A stretch of 22,617 bases of DNA from assembly GCA_905250885.1 (NCBI GenBank), contig CAJNOQ010002799.1:1-22617 (forward strand). The letters are read 5' to 3'. The notes under the pieces are model-generated. The model was not told the DNA's origin. It worked only from the letters and a program-made list of their open reading frames with translations, and did not search any database. Made by a program: the position numbers and the translations under genes. Below are positions 1-9,659 of this stretch, piece after piece. Within the stretch, counting starts at the first letter, position 1, and every line of letters begins with the position of its first letter. The stretch comes from Didymodactylos carnosus (taxonomy: Eukaryota; Rotifera; Eurotatoria; Philodinida; Philodinidae).

Positions 1-44
1 TTTGCATTGAAATAAATCGTAGAGATAACGCAGTAATAACTTGC

Positions 45-118
45 ATCGCGATCTATCGAAACTGTCTGATAGATCGCGATGTAGAATTTATCGCGATAAA
101 CAATGACGATATCGCGAT
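45..118. repeat. cluster of four ATCGCGAT palindromes
   Basis: The 8-bp palindrome ATCGCGAT occurs at 45-52, 73-80, 90-97 and 111-118, several times extended to TATCGCGATA. Four copies in 74 bp of AT-rich DNA is not expected by chance. No function is assigned; it may be the edge of a decayed repeat that begins before the window. Confidence 0.6.
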
Positions 119-265
119 ATGTACCATGATCAACGCCCCTATAGCGATATATCGGCGATTTCTCGGTTTAAAAATCCTCAAGGGTGGACTATCCAGTCAT
201 TGGTAGCTGGAGTTAATAAGCGCTCTCAGAACCCTTTTCTACTCCGCACAGAACAGTTTTGTCTT

Positions 266-457
266 TTATTCTGTTTCGTTTCCAAAGCAGCACTCCAATT
301 TTTTCATTGTCTGAACTATTTCCTTTATATCTGCATCATGATATGGCAGATATCGATTAAGAAGATCCATTAGCACAAAACCGACTTTTATACGGGGAAC
401 AGAATCGGTCCAAATTTTTTTTCTGAAGAGGTTATTATGTGAATCGACGGGCAGCAA
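266..457 (-). pseudogene. coding-like fragment overlapping the left fold-back arm
   Basis: A minus-strand open frame of about 63 codons crosses the outer edge of the left arm of the fold-back at 368-665. Its composition is protein-like (hydrophobic and charged residues alternate around residues 27-55, ending in a Cys-Cys pair). I do not recognise the family. The part inside the arm (LFRKK, WTDSVPRIK) is also present in the right arm, where it breaks down after SVPRIK. This could be the remnant of an element-encoded or host exon copied into the fold-back. A chance open frame is possible. Confidence 0.25.
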
Positions 458-665
458 AGTATCTGTTGATTCAAATCACTATTCATATTTTGGCGCGAAC
501 ATTAGTGGCGCCACTTACGCCACTTACTGCTATTCGCGCCAAAATGTGAAAAGTGACTTGAATCAACAGATACTTTGCTGCCCGTCGATTTACATAATAA
601 GCTCTTCAGAAAAAAAAATTGGACTGATTCTGTTCCCCGTATAAAAAGTCGATTTTGCGCTAATG
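368..665. mobile_element. fold-back / MITE-like element, 298 bp
   Basis: A left arm (368-499) and a right arm (533-665) are reverse complements with only scattered mismatches and small indels. The 33-base centre carries its own palindrome, AGTGGCGCCACT. Arms this long with a tiny spacer are typical of non-autonomous fold-back elements or of an inverted-duplication event. No transposase is seen inside. A target-site duplication could not be defined with confidence. The outer edge of the left arm continues into the coding-like frame at 266-457. Confidence 0.8.
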
Positions 666-667
666 AA

Positions 668-774
668 TGCGCTTGGATAGCCTAGCCGGTAAATGCTTCG
701 TAAGTACATATATAAATTCTATATATGATATCTATTCGATACGAAGTGGTCGAGTTTGATTCTCGTAGGCACAG
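668..774 (+). tRNA. degenerate tRNA-like gene or tRNA-derived SINE head
   Basis: The stretch 678-689 fits the pol III A-box pattern TRGYNNARNNGG exactly, and GTTTGATTC at 754-762 resembles a B box or T-loop. The T-stem (750-754 with 762-766) pairs at four of five positions. The anticodon-like stem CTTCGTA (696-702) pairs perfectly with TACGAAG (740-746), enclosing an intron-sized AT-rich loop. The segments 668-674 and 767-773 pair like an acceptor stem with one mismatch. T-runs at 782-785 and 788-793 would serve as pol III terminators. Against a working tRNA: three extra bases lie between the acceptor stem and position 8, U33 is absent, and no anticodon can be read. Confidence 0.4.
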
Positions 775-839
775 ATTATTCTTTTACTTTTTTGTATCTA
801 GCTGCAGCGCTCTAAACTTGATGCAGAAACTGTGAAAAA

Positions 840-1070
840 AAATCGATTCAAAAGGAGATGCACTATTAATGCATCGCGCTAAATATCGTCTCTTTTATCG
901 TTTCAATATTCCTATATTGGTAGGCGATGCATCGCCTCCTGCAACTAGTGCATCGCTTTTACTCGATGCATCTAGATAACTAGATTTTTTTTACTCATTT
1001 ATCTAGATGCTCCTGCTGGAGCATCGCTAGATGCACCAGCGAATGCATCTAGATATTTTTGCTGAGCAGA
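840..1070. repeat. GATGCATC / CTAGATGC palindrome-rich repeat
   Basis: The words TGCATCGC, GATGCATC and ATCTAGAT recur many times here. One instance at 922-937 is a 16-bp perfect palindrome centred on GATGCATC. ATCTAGATGC also appears on both sides of a short T-tract near 985-992. It looks like a locally shuffled satellite or the centre of a decayed inverted repeat. No coding capacity is seen. Confidence 0.5.
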
Positions 1071-1084
1071 TTTTGCTTGGGAAT

Positions 1085-1996
1085 GAGATGTTCTGCAACT
1101 CTGAGCCACTCTTAATAGCCGAGTCATAAAAGTTTATCCGGATGCACAAACGTCAGTTCTAGAACTGATGCATATCTATTCAAGAGGGAAGACATCCCGT
1201 TGTATAGTTTATGAAAATAAGCCAGACGAAAATATTTTCTTCAAGTGGAGGGCGGTGCTAAATTTAGCCGAGTGAGAAGTTGTGAGGAACGACTATCATA
1301 ATCTCAAAGGATTAATCTACAGGCCAAGTTTTGTACTTTATCTAACACAGAGATGAAAAATGTAAGACGTATCATATAGAATGCTGCAGTACTCCAAAGT
1401 TGGACGTATGAGAGTTTTATTAAGATGAAGACGAAGAGAATTAGGAGAATAGCGGAACACACGGGATATAGAACCAAGCATTTTTCGACAATTTGAGGCC
1501 ACATTATCAATACGACATTTCCGCGATAGATCATACGTAACGCCAAGAAGTTTAAGAAAAAAAGCACGCTGAATTATATGATCATTCAGCTTTAAAGACA
1601 TTGTGAGACATACGTTAGATACAGTAGAAAACAACAACCATTCACATTTTGAACTGTTTAAAGTGACAAAATTCGTTTCACACCAAGCCAGAACGTCGTC
1701 TATGCACGCCTGTGCCTTGCCTGGATCGGCTAGGCAAAGAAGATCATCTGCGAAGAGCGAGAATAGAGAATCGAAAACTAGACTTTGAGGTAAGTCATTA
1801 ATAAAGATTAAAACGGGGCCAAGAATACTCCCTTGAGGCACTCCAGAAATAACAGGGACTGAAGTAGAATGAACAGATCCCACTGTTACTATCTGGGTAC
1901 GTTCAGACAGATATGACTTGAACCAGCCAAGTAGAGGACCAGAAATAGTTTTATAAACAAAAGAAATAGTTTTTTCACTTTCTGGAGTGCATATAT
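1085..1996 (-). pseudogene. decayed LINE (non-LTR) reverse transcriptase fragment
   Basis: The minus-strand frame ending near 1338 encodes the second half of a LINE reverse transcriptase. It shows a WFKSYLSERTQ segment, palm motif B (GVPQGSILGP, residues 53-62 of that frame), the catalytic FADD box (residues 83-86), an NSSKCEWLLF segment, and a thumb-like LIRPTLEYCSILYDT stretch. The frame then breaks: the following segment, ending LDKVQNLACRLIL, is in another frame (down to about 1304). C-terminal LINE-like sequence with in-frame stops continues to about 1120. The 5' part (endonuclease, ORF1, first RT motifs) is missing, as expected for a 5'-truncated LINE. The 5' edge lies directly beside LDLa receptor sequence at about 2003, so the insertion probably cut that gene. 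Clade (Jockey/CR1-like) is not resolved. Confidence 0.88.
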
Positions 1997-2002
1997 ACAT
2001 AT

Positions 2003-3323
2003 AAAATCAGTCTGTCAGGGTGTCTGTAGACGCATTTTCGCTTCCGTTCAGGTAAACAACAGTGTGTTGGGGGCGTCGATGAAGATTATTGTGAAAAATT
2101 ATTACATAACGAATGTGATTCAGAATCTGAATATCGTTGTAAGTCAGGTCATTGCATTGACGAAGCTTATTTTCTTGACGGTGATGTTGATTGCCAATGA
2201 AGCAGACAAAAATGATGTCCAGACATTGGGCGCTACAACTGAACAGCTTATCACAAACGGAAAATGCTAGTCGAATTTTTAGCAGGAGAATCATAACATG
2301 GTTGATAAAGAGTTAATTTTTGACATCCTTTATATATAACTTGCAAAATCAAACTGATGAACAAATAAATAATGATCTACACAATATAGCCAGATGTCCT
2401 TACACAACTAATTTTAATTGTGATGAATTTATTGTTTTTTCAAAAATGTATTTTTCATGCGCTGACGGTAATATTTTGTATGATAGATCTTTATTTCAAC
2501 GTGACTATGTTCTTGAGGCATATTGCCGAAACTATCATGATAAATATTTTATGTGTGAATTAGACAGTTATAATCCAGTGTGGACTCGGCCAAATGGCAT
2601 GTGTCTGTATTATGGTTTGACTGGTGAACGAGACGAGAATTATTGTCTCTTTTTACATCAATGTGCATTAACTGATGGCGCACATCCCGAATGTCCGTGT
2701 TCAGGAAATGATTGCAAACGGTATATGAGATATCAGTGGCTGTGCGATCTATAATTGTAACAGAATATCCAAATGGACGAATATTGGCACCGTTTATTCG
2801 TACATTTTACGAATATCTAACACATGATTTTGAAAAACAAAAATTACCAGATCATTACATCTTTTCTCATAGTTTTAAATACCTTGGAATGGAATTGAAT
2901 TCAGATATGAAATATGGCGCATCACTTGATGAAATTTTTTTTGCTACTCGAGGAACGTATCGGTCTTTTGAATGGCTTTACGGTACACAAGTGCTGAATA
3001 TTCTGGCCGATATGGGTTTAGATAAATCACATTTACCGCCGTTCTGTTGGAATAACATATACCCGAATACAACAGAAGTTTGCGATCGTCTGCGTGTTTA
3101 CAGTTGCATTTAAACATATAATACACACGATGGTGCACCAGATTGCTATCTAGGTAAGAGAGGCGGTTTAGAGTTTTTTAATCGACATCGAGCACGAGAT
3201 ATAAGATTTGACCAAAGAACGAATGCTATGTGTTGTACGATGATGGCTACTGCCAAAAACTGTTTGGAAGGCGATCTTGATTCAGTTTTCAGAAGAAGGA
3301 AATGTTTGAATTTTCGGCAGGCG
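2003..3323 (+). pseudogene. 5' block of the receptor: LDLa-rich ectodomain, heavily broken
   Basis: Frame 2063-2200 encodes the end of one LDLa module (CVGGVDEDYCE) and most of another (ECDSESEYRCKSGHCID, then LDGDVDC), and stops at a TGA. One base over, the frame continues NEADKND, so a single-base loss is likely. Frame 2320-2754 encodes about 140 residues rich in cysteine, with LDLa-like segments near CADGNILYD. Frame 2760-3110 continues with TEYPNGRILAPFIRTFYEY, so another frameshift lies near 2746-2754. A TAA at 3111 interrupts, after which HDGAPDCYLGK resumes in the same frame up to about 3323. GTGAGA at 3324 is a plausible splice donor. Confidence 0.75.
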
Positions 3324-4617
3324 TGAGAGGATGATGACGTTACACAGTGGATATTTTTCTATAGACTAGGCGGACATGTGGCTTTTTAATTCAAAAAGGT
3401 TTTTTAATTTAGAAAATGGAAAAGTTATACGTTATTCGATGTGGTTTTATGCGCTGATTTCAAATATAAAATTATTTTTCAATAACAGCGTTTCTGAGAT
3501 GTGAAAAATGGATTTTATCTCAAAACCCAAGGGTTTTTCGAAAAATCCTTATCTAAGCTCAAACTAAAAACCGCATGCACCATAGAAAAAATGAGTTTTT
3601 CTAATGTAAAAAGCATACTTTCGCCTTTTTGCCAAATGTTCGCATGCTTGCCCACTGTGCGTTACACTGAAGTTGCTCCATCTCTGAACGAATTTGTATT
3701 TATGCGGGAAATAGACAGGTATTACTTTATCTTTAGCTCAAACATACCGAACTGGGTATATGAGCGGGGATGCCGATTCTAAACTGAGACGCGTTCGCGT
3801 CAGCCGAATGTGAACTGAAGCGAACCCTATCCCAAATCCCGGCGCTTAACCCGAACGGGTCCAAAGTTTTTTCATGACTTAGAAGTCTGAAGGTGGGTTT
3901 CGATTTTCTGACGAAGTCAGTACTTTAAAAAGGCCAAAACCCTACATTTCTACGGATACTTACTTCTTTTTAGCAATTCAAGATCGGCTCTTTCGGGTCA
4001 ACTTCTACTAATCGGCTGGTCCAGCTAACGGTCCCCTTTTTTCGCTCATTTTCAATAATTATTGCAATAAAGCTACAAACTAATGTAAAATTGCAACTAG
4101 ATAATTAAGTAGATTAAACATTTCTCTATAAAATGAAAAGTGTCTCGGCTCTGGACGTTGATTCTCTATTAAAATACAGCTATTGTAAAAACAGCCCAAA
4201 AAATCGATCTGAAGGTTTTTTTGGGGTTTTCTGGTTTTTCTTTGACTAATGCAGATTAATTAGAATAGTTTCAGACTTAGAAAGCTATCACATAGTATTG
4301 AGCAAACAATTTTCTACAAACTGGTATACTTGTTCAAATTTTACCTGCTCATCTTCACTCTTTTAGACACGTTTCTCAGATAACCTCCAGATCGACTTTT
4401 TGGACTGTTTGTACAATAGCTGTATTTTAATAGAGAATCAACGTCCAGAGCCGAGACACTTTTCATTTTGTCGAGAAACATTTAATGTACTTAATTATCT
4501 TGTTGGAATTTTATATTAGTTTGTGGCTTTATTGCGATAATTTTTGAAAATGAGCGGAAAAAGCGGACCGTTAGCTGGACAAGCCGTAATCTTATCTGTC
4601 CTGACAAGTCTACCCAG
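3324..4617 (+). other. large intron or insertion inside the receptor gene
   Basis: Receptor coding sequence stops at about 3323 (followed by GTGAGA) and resumes at 4588-4618. Joining 3323 to 4618 (after CCCAG) keeps the reading phase, so this could be a 1,294-base intron, far longer than the 59-266 base introns elsewhere in the gene. The alternative is that mobile DNA inserted into an exon. The first 690 bases (3324-4012) contain no recognisable gene, only a small palindrome (GACGCGTTCGCGTC, 3788-3801). The rest is the fold-back at 4013-4586. Confidence 0.5.
4013..4586. mobile_element. 574-bp fold-back element, family copy 1
   Basis: The arms 4013-4212 and about 4390-4586 are imperfect reverse complements. 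Both ends read CGGCTkGTCCAGCTAACGGTCC towards the inside. One inner stretch of about 50 bp (around 4139-4190 and 4410-4461) is almost perfect. The centre (about 4227-4380) is not part of the arms but is shared, at roughly 90 percent by eye, with 11167-11319, where the same terminal motif is found at 11079-11098. Two copies with shared termini and core define a repeat family. No protein is encoded, so it would be non-autonomous. Confidence 0.85.
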
Positions 4618-5146
4618 ATGTTGGCGGATGGTAACCATAATTCTTTTTTATTACTAGCTGAAGATGAAAGTTCTCTTATGCAAGCTGAATGTGCAAATGT
4701 AAGAAAACATCGTTTTTCTTGTTCTCCCTACGATGAACCGAAATGTTTATTTGCTTATAATGTTGGCAATTCAGTCAACAACTGTGACAAGAGTAATCGG
4801 GATGAATATTCTCTGAAACATAATCTCTTGTTATCTAATGTTAAATGTTTGCAGAAACGTCCAAGGGATTGCCAGTTATTAAGAAACTACATCGCAGAAT
4901 CATCACTGGTAACGTCAAACAATGTAACTACAAATCAAATCACAAACAACAGCACTAGCATTACTGCACAATCAATATTATTTCGACAGTATTGTGATGT
5001 TAATTGGGATTTGAGCTTTGGATCTGATGAACTACCAGAATATTGTACCGATTGGAGATGTTCAACTAACTATTATCAATGTGTAAGGTCAAAACAATGT
5101 ATTCCGATAGAATGGGTCTGTAACGGTGTATGGGATTGTAATGACG

Positions 5147-5213
5147 GTAAGTCGATATTGTAACGGATAGGGTAAGACTACGTTAGGTTTCGCTATTTTA
5201 ATTTGTTTTAAAG
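5147..5213 (+). other. receptor intron, 67 bases
   Basis: GTAAGT donor and TTTTAAAG acceptor. It splits the DGSDE motif of an LDLa module in phase 1, and removal restores NDGSDEEA exactly. Confidence 0.9.
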
Positions 5214-5966
5214 GAAGTGACGAAGAAGCTATTCAACTTCAAACAGTATTATCGGATCACAACTCGAAAGTGATAATGAATTTAATGCAAATGAAAAGTC
5301 TCTGTCGTGAAAAGAATGTTAATCGACCATTCGACATGTTATGCAATTATACCCACAAATATCCATGCCTATTGGTTGATGTTGACGAATCATTTAATTT
5401 TACATCGAATCGACCTTGTATTCATTTGAGTCAAATCGGAGACGGTCGCGTCGATTGTTATGGTAGCCTTGATGAACGAAATTTAATTGCTTGTTCATCA
5501 CATAAAATGTTAGGATTTAACTTCAAATGTGAACACGGCCGTGAACTTGTAGATAAATACTGTATACCGCAAGTGCACCATTGTGAATGGCGTTGTTTAA
5601 ATAATGAAGACAAATACTTATGTTTTTATTTATTAAATAATTTGAGAATTCCATGTAATAAAACACGGCCAGTGGCAGCGGATATGTTATTCAGAGATGT
5701 GTATTGTTTAAACAAAACATGTATAGAAAATGCTAGGTGTAACGGAATACCTCAATGTGAATATGGTGAAGATGAATATTATTGTGAAACAGAAATACTT
5801 AAAATGATCGGCAGATATCGTTATCATGCTCAGATCGAAATTTATACACCTAGTATATCATTAACCGATTATCCACAGGACGAAAAAGAAAGCAACGAGA
5901 GCAATGAAAACATTTCTCTACCGGAAAAGCAAAACTTTTCTTCCACCACTGATCAATTGTCCTTGA

Positions 5967-6093
5967 GTAAGCTGGGGTTCCTACTAACGTGTTAAGATCT
6001 TACGCAGAAGCTCACAAAGGAATTAGATTGCTTTCAATGGCCGGCAGCTTAAGCCTGTCTTTGATACTGAATCGACTTTACCTCCTCTTTTAG
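5967..6093 (+). other. receptor intron, 127 bases
   Basis: GTAAGC donor and a pyrimidine-rich acceptor (CCTCCTCTTTTAG). Joining 5966 to 6094 keeps the phase required by the EGF-like exon downstream. TACTAAC at 5982-5988 resembles a branch site but lies far from this acceptor; acceptors at 5996 or 6007 would run into stops or the wrong frame. Confidence 0.65.
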
Positions 6094-6774
6094 TTAGCAT
6101 CCGAAGTCTGCCGCAACTCGCTATTGATTTTGTCGGAATACAAGAAGCAGCAAGACACTTTTCGCGCCAAGGCTGGCTGTGCAATCGTGGTGTTGCTATA
6201 GGAATGAAAGATACACTTAGCGGCGATAAATCAATAGCATGTTTTTGTCCTCCATCAACATATGGGCACTACTGTGAGTATTTCAGTGATCGTGTAACTG
6301 TGATAACAAATCTAGAAGATCGAACGTCAACATTGATGAATAAACAGACGATTACGATTAAAATCATAGCTGTATTTCTTGTCAATGAAACAATAATTGA
6401 TCAACATCAGTTTCATTACACACCAGCGTTGAATGATTTTGATCGAAAACACAAGTTCTATTTCGTTTATCCACGACCGCGATACTTATCAAATCAAGCC
6501 TGTCATAAAATTCGTTTTGAAGCATTTCTTTTACAGATAGATTCGTCTATTGAATTTCTTGCCGTCTGGGAATACCCAATAAAATTTGATTTTTTGCCAA
6601 CCTATCGCCTTGCACAACGCCTGATCTATCACAACAAGAACCAAACTTGTACAATGATAAACCCGTGCTTGAACGACGGAAAATGCCATCTGTTACTAAT
6701 TCATATTTTTGTTTATGTAACAATAATTCATACGGAAAAAACTGTCAACATCTAGATCAGTCATGTTTGAATGT

Positions 6775-6833
6775 GTAGGTACATTCCTTTCCTTAGTATC
6801 ACACGTTACTAACGATTCTTTCGATCTCTTTAG
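6775..6833 (+). other. receptor intron, 59 bases
   Basis: GTAGGT donor, TACTAAC branch site at 6807-6813, CTCTTTAG acceptor. The phase-2 join gives CLNVDLCSKS, linking two EGF-like modules. Confidence 0.9.
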
Positions 6834-7456
6834 TGATCTTTGTTCGAAATCAGCAATGTGTCGTCCATCTTACCGAGGTCTATTTTACGATGATAAGCCA
6901 CTCTGTCAATGCTCCATGAACCGTTATGGCCCAGGTTGCTTTATTCCACGGCAATGTGATATGTTTAATGGTCGAAATCTTTGTTTAAACGGCGGCACAT
7001 GTTACATCCAATTTGAACCGGATAATACAGTTGAAGATTATATATGTTTATGTCGTCCATCATATTTCGGTAATCATTGTCAGCATAATTCTGGGAAGCT
7101 AGAATTAAGATATATAAAATCGATGTCTAGGGAAAAACAACCAGTTATAGCTTCTGTACTCCAGTTATACGATATAAGTGACAAAACATGGAATTTAATA
7201 ATGAAAAAACAAAATGTTTATACAAATGAGTTAACATCACATACAGAATTTATTCGTGATCAACTCTCACTTCCGATTTTGGGACTATTGAAATTACATT
7301 TTTCACCACAAATCTCTCCACCAGCTTATTATCTTTTATATGTTAAAACAAATCATACATATTTGAACTTATCTATGATTTTAAACGAAAAAAATCATTG
7401 TCGACATACACATACAATATTTAATTTAGACAAGACACAGAATTCGACGACAACAG

Positions 7457-7722
7457 GTAAAATGTATTAAAAGTATTTTATTGTTTTATACTAGAGGAGT
7501 ATAGTCTAATGGATCGTACTTAAACTGACCGACTTTTGGACGCATAACACATTCTTGAAATCCAGGAGCTAATTTGCGCTTTGACAGATGTCATTCGAAT
7601 CAAACATGTTTGAAATCTCAATCAAGTACAGCTGTATCGTCATTAAGTAGGAGCCACATTATAGGCCTGGGTGAACGAGAAAGCTATCGAATCGGTTGTT
7701 CAATTGTCTTCGTGCATTTTAG
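7457..7722 (+). other. receptor intron, 266 bases
   Basis: GTAAAA donor after NSTTT and acceptor GCATTTTAG before GNKIFNASIIVF. The phase-1 join keeps the frame. The nearer acceptor at 7493 leads quickly to a stop. Part of this stretch (about 7555-7670) has weakly protein-like frames, so a decayed exon inside it cannot be excluded. Confidence 0.6.
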
Positions 7723-7916
7723 GAAATAAAATATTCAATGCATCAATAATCGTTTTCAAATATCATACTCTTTGCAACATTGTTAACGAAGCATCGCTGG
7801 ACGTTCTCTGTTTTCGTGATGACAATTATATGTGTCTCTGTGATCTATATCATAAAGCTGAATGCTTCGGCTATAATCGTTCAATTGATCAGTGTGATCA
7901 TTGTCTCATGAACAGT

Positions 7917-7919
7917 TAA
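7917..7919 (+). other. premature TAA stop inside an EGF-like module
   Basis: The codon TAA sits between CLMNS and CIKGDL, in the same frame as the exon before it and the seven-helix domain after it. A single substitution from a sense codon would explain it. It would remove all membrane helices from a translated product. Confidence 0.8.
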
Positions 7920-8550
7920 TGTATAAAAGGTGATTTAGCAGATCGAGCAGATTTCCTGTGTGTTTGTCCTCGATGCTACTACGGTTCTGTTTGTCAACAT
8001 AATACAAAAGTGTTGAGTTTTACGCTTGAATCACTAATAACAGATGATCTATTTTCAACATCATCCATTGTACAGAAAGCGTCTTTCGTATTATACATTG
8101 TAGTGCCAGTGCTGTTATTACTTATTGGTTTCTGTAGTAATCTCTGTTGTTTTCTAACATTCCAATGTCCGAAACCACGTTTAGTTGGCAGTGGTTATTA
8201 TCTGTTTGTCCACAGTTTAACAAGTCAGTTGTCATTGATGTTTTTATTGCTGAAAGTCATACATGTTCTTTTGGGCACGAAAGGAATGATTTGGAATTCT
8301 TTATGGAATACGATTTGGTGTAAATTAGTTAGTTTTATACTATCAGCATTTACGAGAATCAGTTATTGGCTCACGGGACTCGTCACAATTGAACGCCTGT
8401 ATGTTATACTCTATCCAAAAGGTCTGTGGTTGAAAAAGCCGGCTATTGCTAAACATATTATTCTTATAATTGTCGTTCTTACACTTGGTTCACATGTGCA
8501 TGAACTGGTTGAGTATTATATTGTACAAGATCCAAAATATAGCGAGCATG

Positions 8551-8770
8551 GTGAGTATAACCGTTTGTTCATGTTAAGAATATATGGGAGCCAATACATG
8601 TACGATGACATCGCATATAAAGTGTCGGATGCGTCAAAAGAGCGCGTAGAATGAAGTTGAAAATGGATATATACTTTTTGACATCCACAGATGAGAATAT
8701 GTCGGACTTTATACAGACTAGGACCACATAAACCAGTGTTTCCACCTTAGAAATGCTCTCCTTTTTGTAG
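8551..8770 (+). other. receptor intron, 220 bases
   Basis: GTGAGT donor and CTCCTTTTTGTAG acceptor. The phase-1 join gives SEHGTWCVTQFS, between helix 4 and helix 5. Confidence 0.9.
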
Positions 8771-9294
8771 GTACGTGGTGTGTTACACAATTTTCTACTG
8801 TTTTATCAATCTACAATCAAGTCAATATATTCATTCACTATTCGATTCCAGTTTTAATTAATTTTATTTCAACATTCATTTCAATTATTTTGATTGCTCG
8901 CAAACGTGCAAATGCTACTCGAAACAAGACTCAGATAAGAGTGTTTCGTGAACAATTACAAAAACAAAAAGAACTATTCATACCATCGTTACTCATACTC
9001 TTGTGTTCATTACCACAATTTATAATATCATTTTCATTGGCTTGTACAGAATTAAATGTCAATTGGCAACGTTATTCATTAACTGTAGCTTATTTCTTAT
9101 CGTATGCACCACAAGTTAGCTCTTATTTTCTCTATATTCAACCGTCGACTATGTATAAAGAACAGTTTTTACAAACATACGTTGGAAAAAAACTAAGAAA
9201 ATGAAAATTATATCCTAACCGATACACGCTTTCCAGGAAAAGAGAAACTATTCTTTTCTGCTCCTTGTGTATTTTGTCTTTTTGCTTGATTAAA

Positions 9295-9300
9295 AATAAA
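9295..9300 (+). promoter_or_regulatory. possible polyadenylation signal of the receptor gene
   Basis: AATAAA lies 91 bases after the receptor stop codon (TGA, 9202-9204). Its position is suitable, but the hexamer is common in AT-rich DNA. Confidence 0.4.
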
Positions 9301-9659
9301 TATGGTGGCTTTTGATGCACAGCACATTCAGATCGAAATAGTGAAGTTACTAGAGTGACAGCGATTGCCTGGAGAAAATAATGCAACTTCTACCGGTGTG
9401 ATCTTGTTAACCATATTCCCCTTTCGAAGAACATGATTATTAGTGCAGTTGTTTTGAATTTCATCATATCCTTTATTTTCCCTGGATATTTCGACCTTAA
9501 CCGGTCATTTCAATATAAAACTACTGTACAAAAAAAATGAAAACTATTTTCATTTTTAATATAGTGATTCATATACATGTGGATAGGAGAGAATATATTT
9601 ATCATTGAAAAATTAGAATTGTACCTTTCTTTTTTATATGCGCATATAAAAAAACAAAT
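9301..9659. other. intergenic, no gene seen
   Basis: AT-rich sequence between the receptor 3' end and the Penelope-like remnant. No protein-like frame or structured repeat was recognised, apart from a short ATGAAAA..TTTTCAT inverted repeat near 9538-9557. Confidence 0.5.

Larger units (their letters stand above)
2003..9204 (+). pseudogene. LDLa/EGF-like seven-transmembrane receptor locus, broken
   Basis: The whole stretch reads as one receptor gene: LDLa modules, then EGF-like modules, then a seven-helix domain ending at 9204. Proteins of this layout form large families in bdelloid rotifers; the ligand is unknown, and the chemosensory or adhesion role suggested here is inference. Lesions seen are a frameshift near 2195, a stop near 2270, a frameshift near 2746-2754, a TAA at 3111, a 1-base frameshift near 6682 and a TAA at 7917. 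The 5' end is missing: the sequence stops at the LINE fragment at 1996, and no signal peptide is visible. The conserved splice phase and cysteine spacing show that it was functional until fairly recently. Sequencing errors could explain some lesions, but hardly all six. Confidence 0.75.
4588..9204 (+). pseudogene. main receptor block: LDLa, EGF-like and seven-helix domain
   Basis: Inferred exons are 4588-5146, 5214-5966, 6094-6774, 6834-7456, 7723-8550 and 8771-9204, about 1,290 codons. Exon 1-2 contains a canonical LDLa split by the intron (YQCVRSKQCIPIEWVCNGVW, then DCNDG|SDEE) and a second one (CLNKTCIENARCNGIPQCEY, then GEDEYYC). EGF-like modules follow (CNRGVAI to CFCPPSTYGHYC; NPCLNDGKC to CLCNNNSYGKNC; LCLNGGTC to CLCRPSYFGNHC; CIKGD to CVCPRCYYGSVC). 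The seven helices lie in 8070-9160. Helix 3 ends in ERLYVILYP in place of a DRY box, and the extracellular TWCVTQFS follows the last intron. Lesions are a missing base near 6682 and a TAA at 7917-7919. Without those two changes the frame is continuous through five introns. Confidence 0.8.

Noticed and set aside
119..373. 84-codon open frame on the plus strand
   Set aside because: It overlaps the palindrome cluster and the fold-back edge and has no protein-family signal; the opposite strand looks more protein-like.
5996..6007. Alternative splice acceptors for the intron beginning at 5967, close to the TACTAAC at 5982
   Set aside because: The resulting frames run into stops or miss the phase of the EGF-like exon; the acceptor at 6093 has a good pyrimidine tract and fits the phase.
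8569..8790. Minus-strand open frame of 73 codons
   Set aside because: It lies mostly inside the 220-base receptor intron and overlaps exons on the opposite strand; a shadow.
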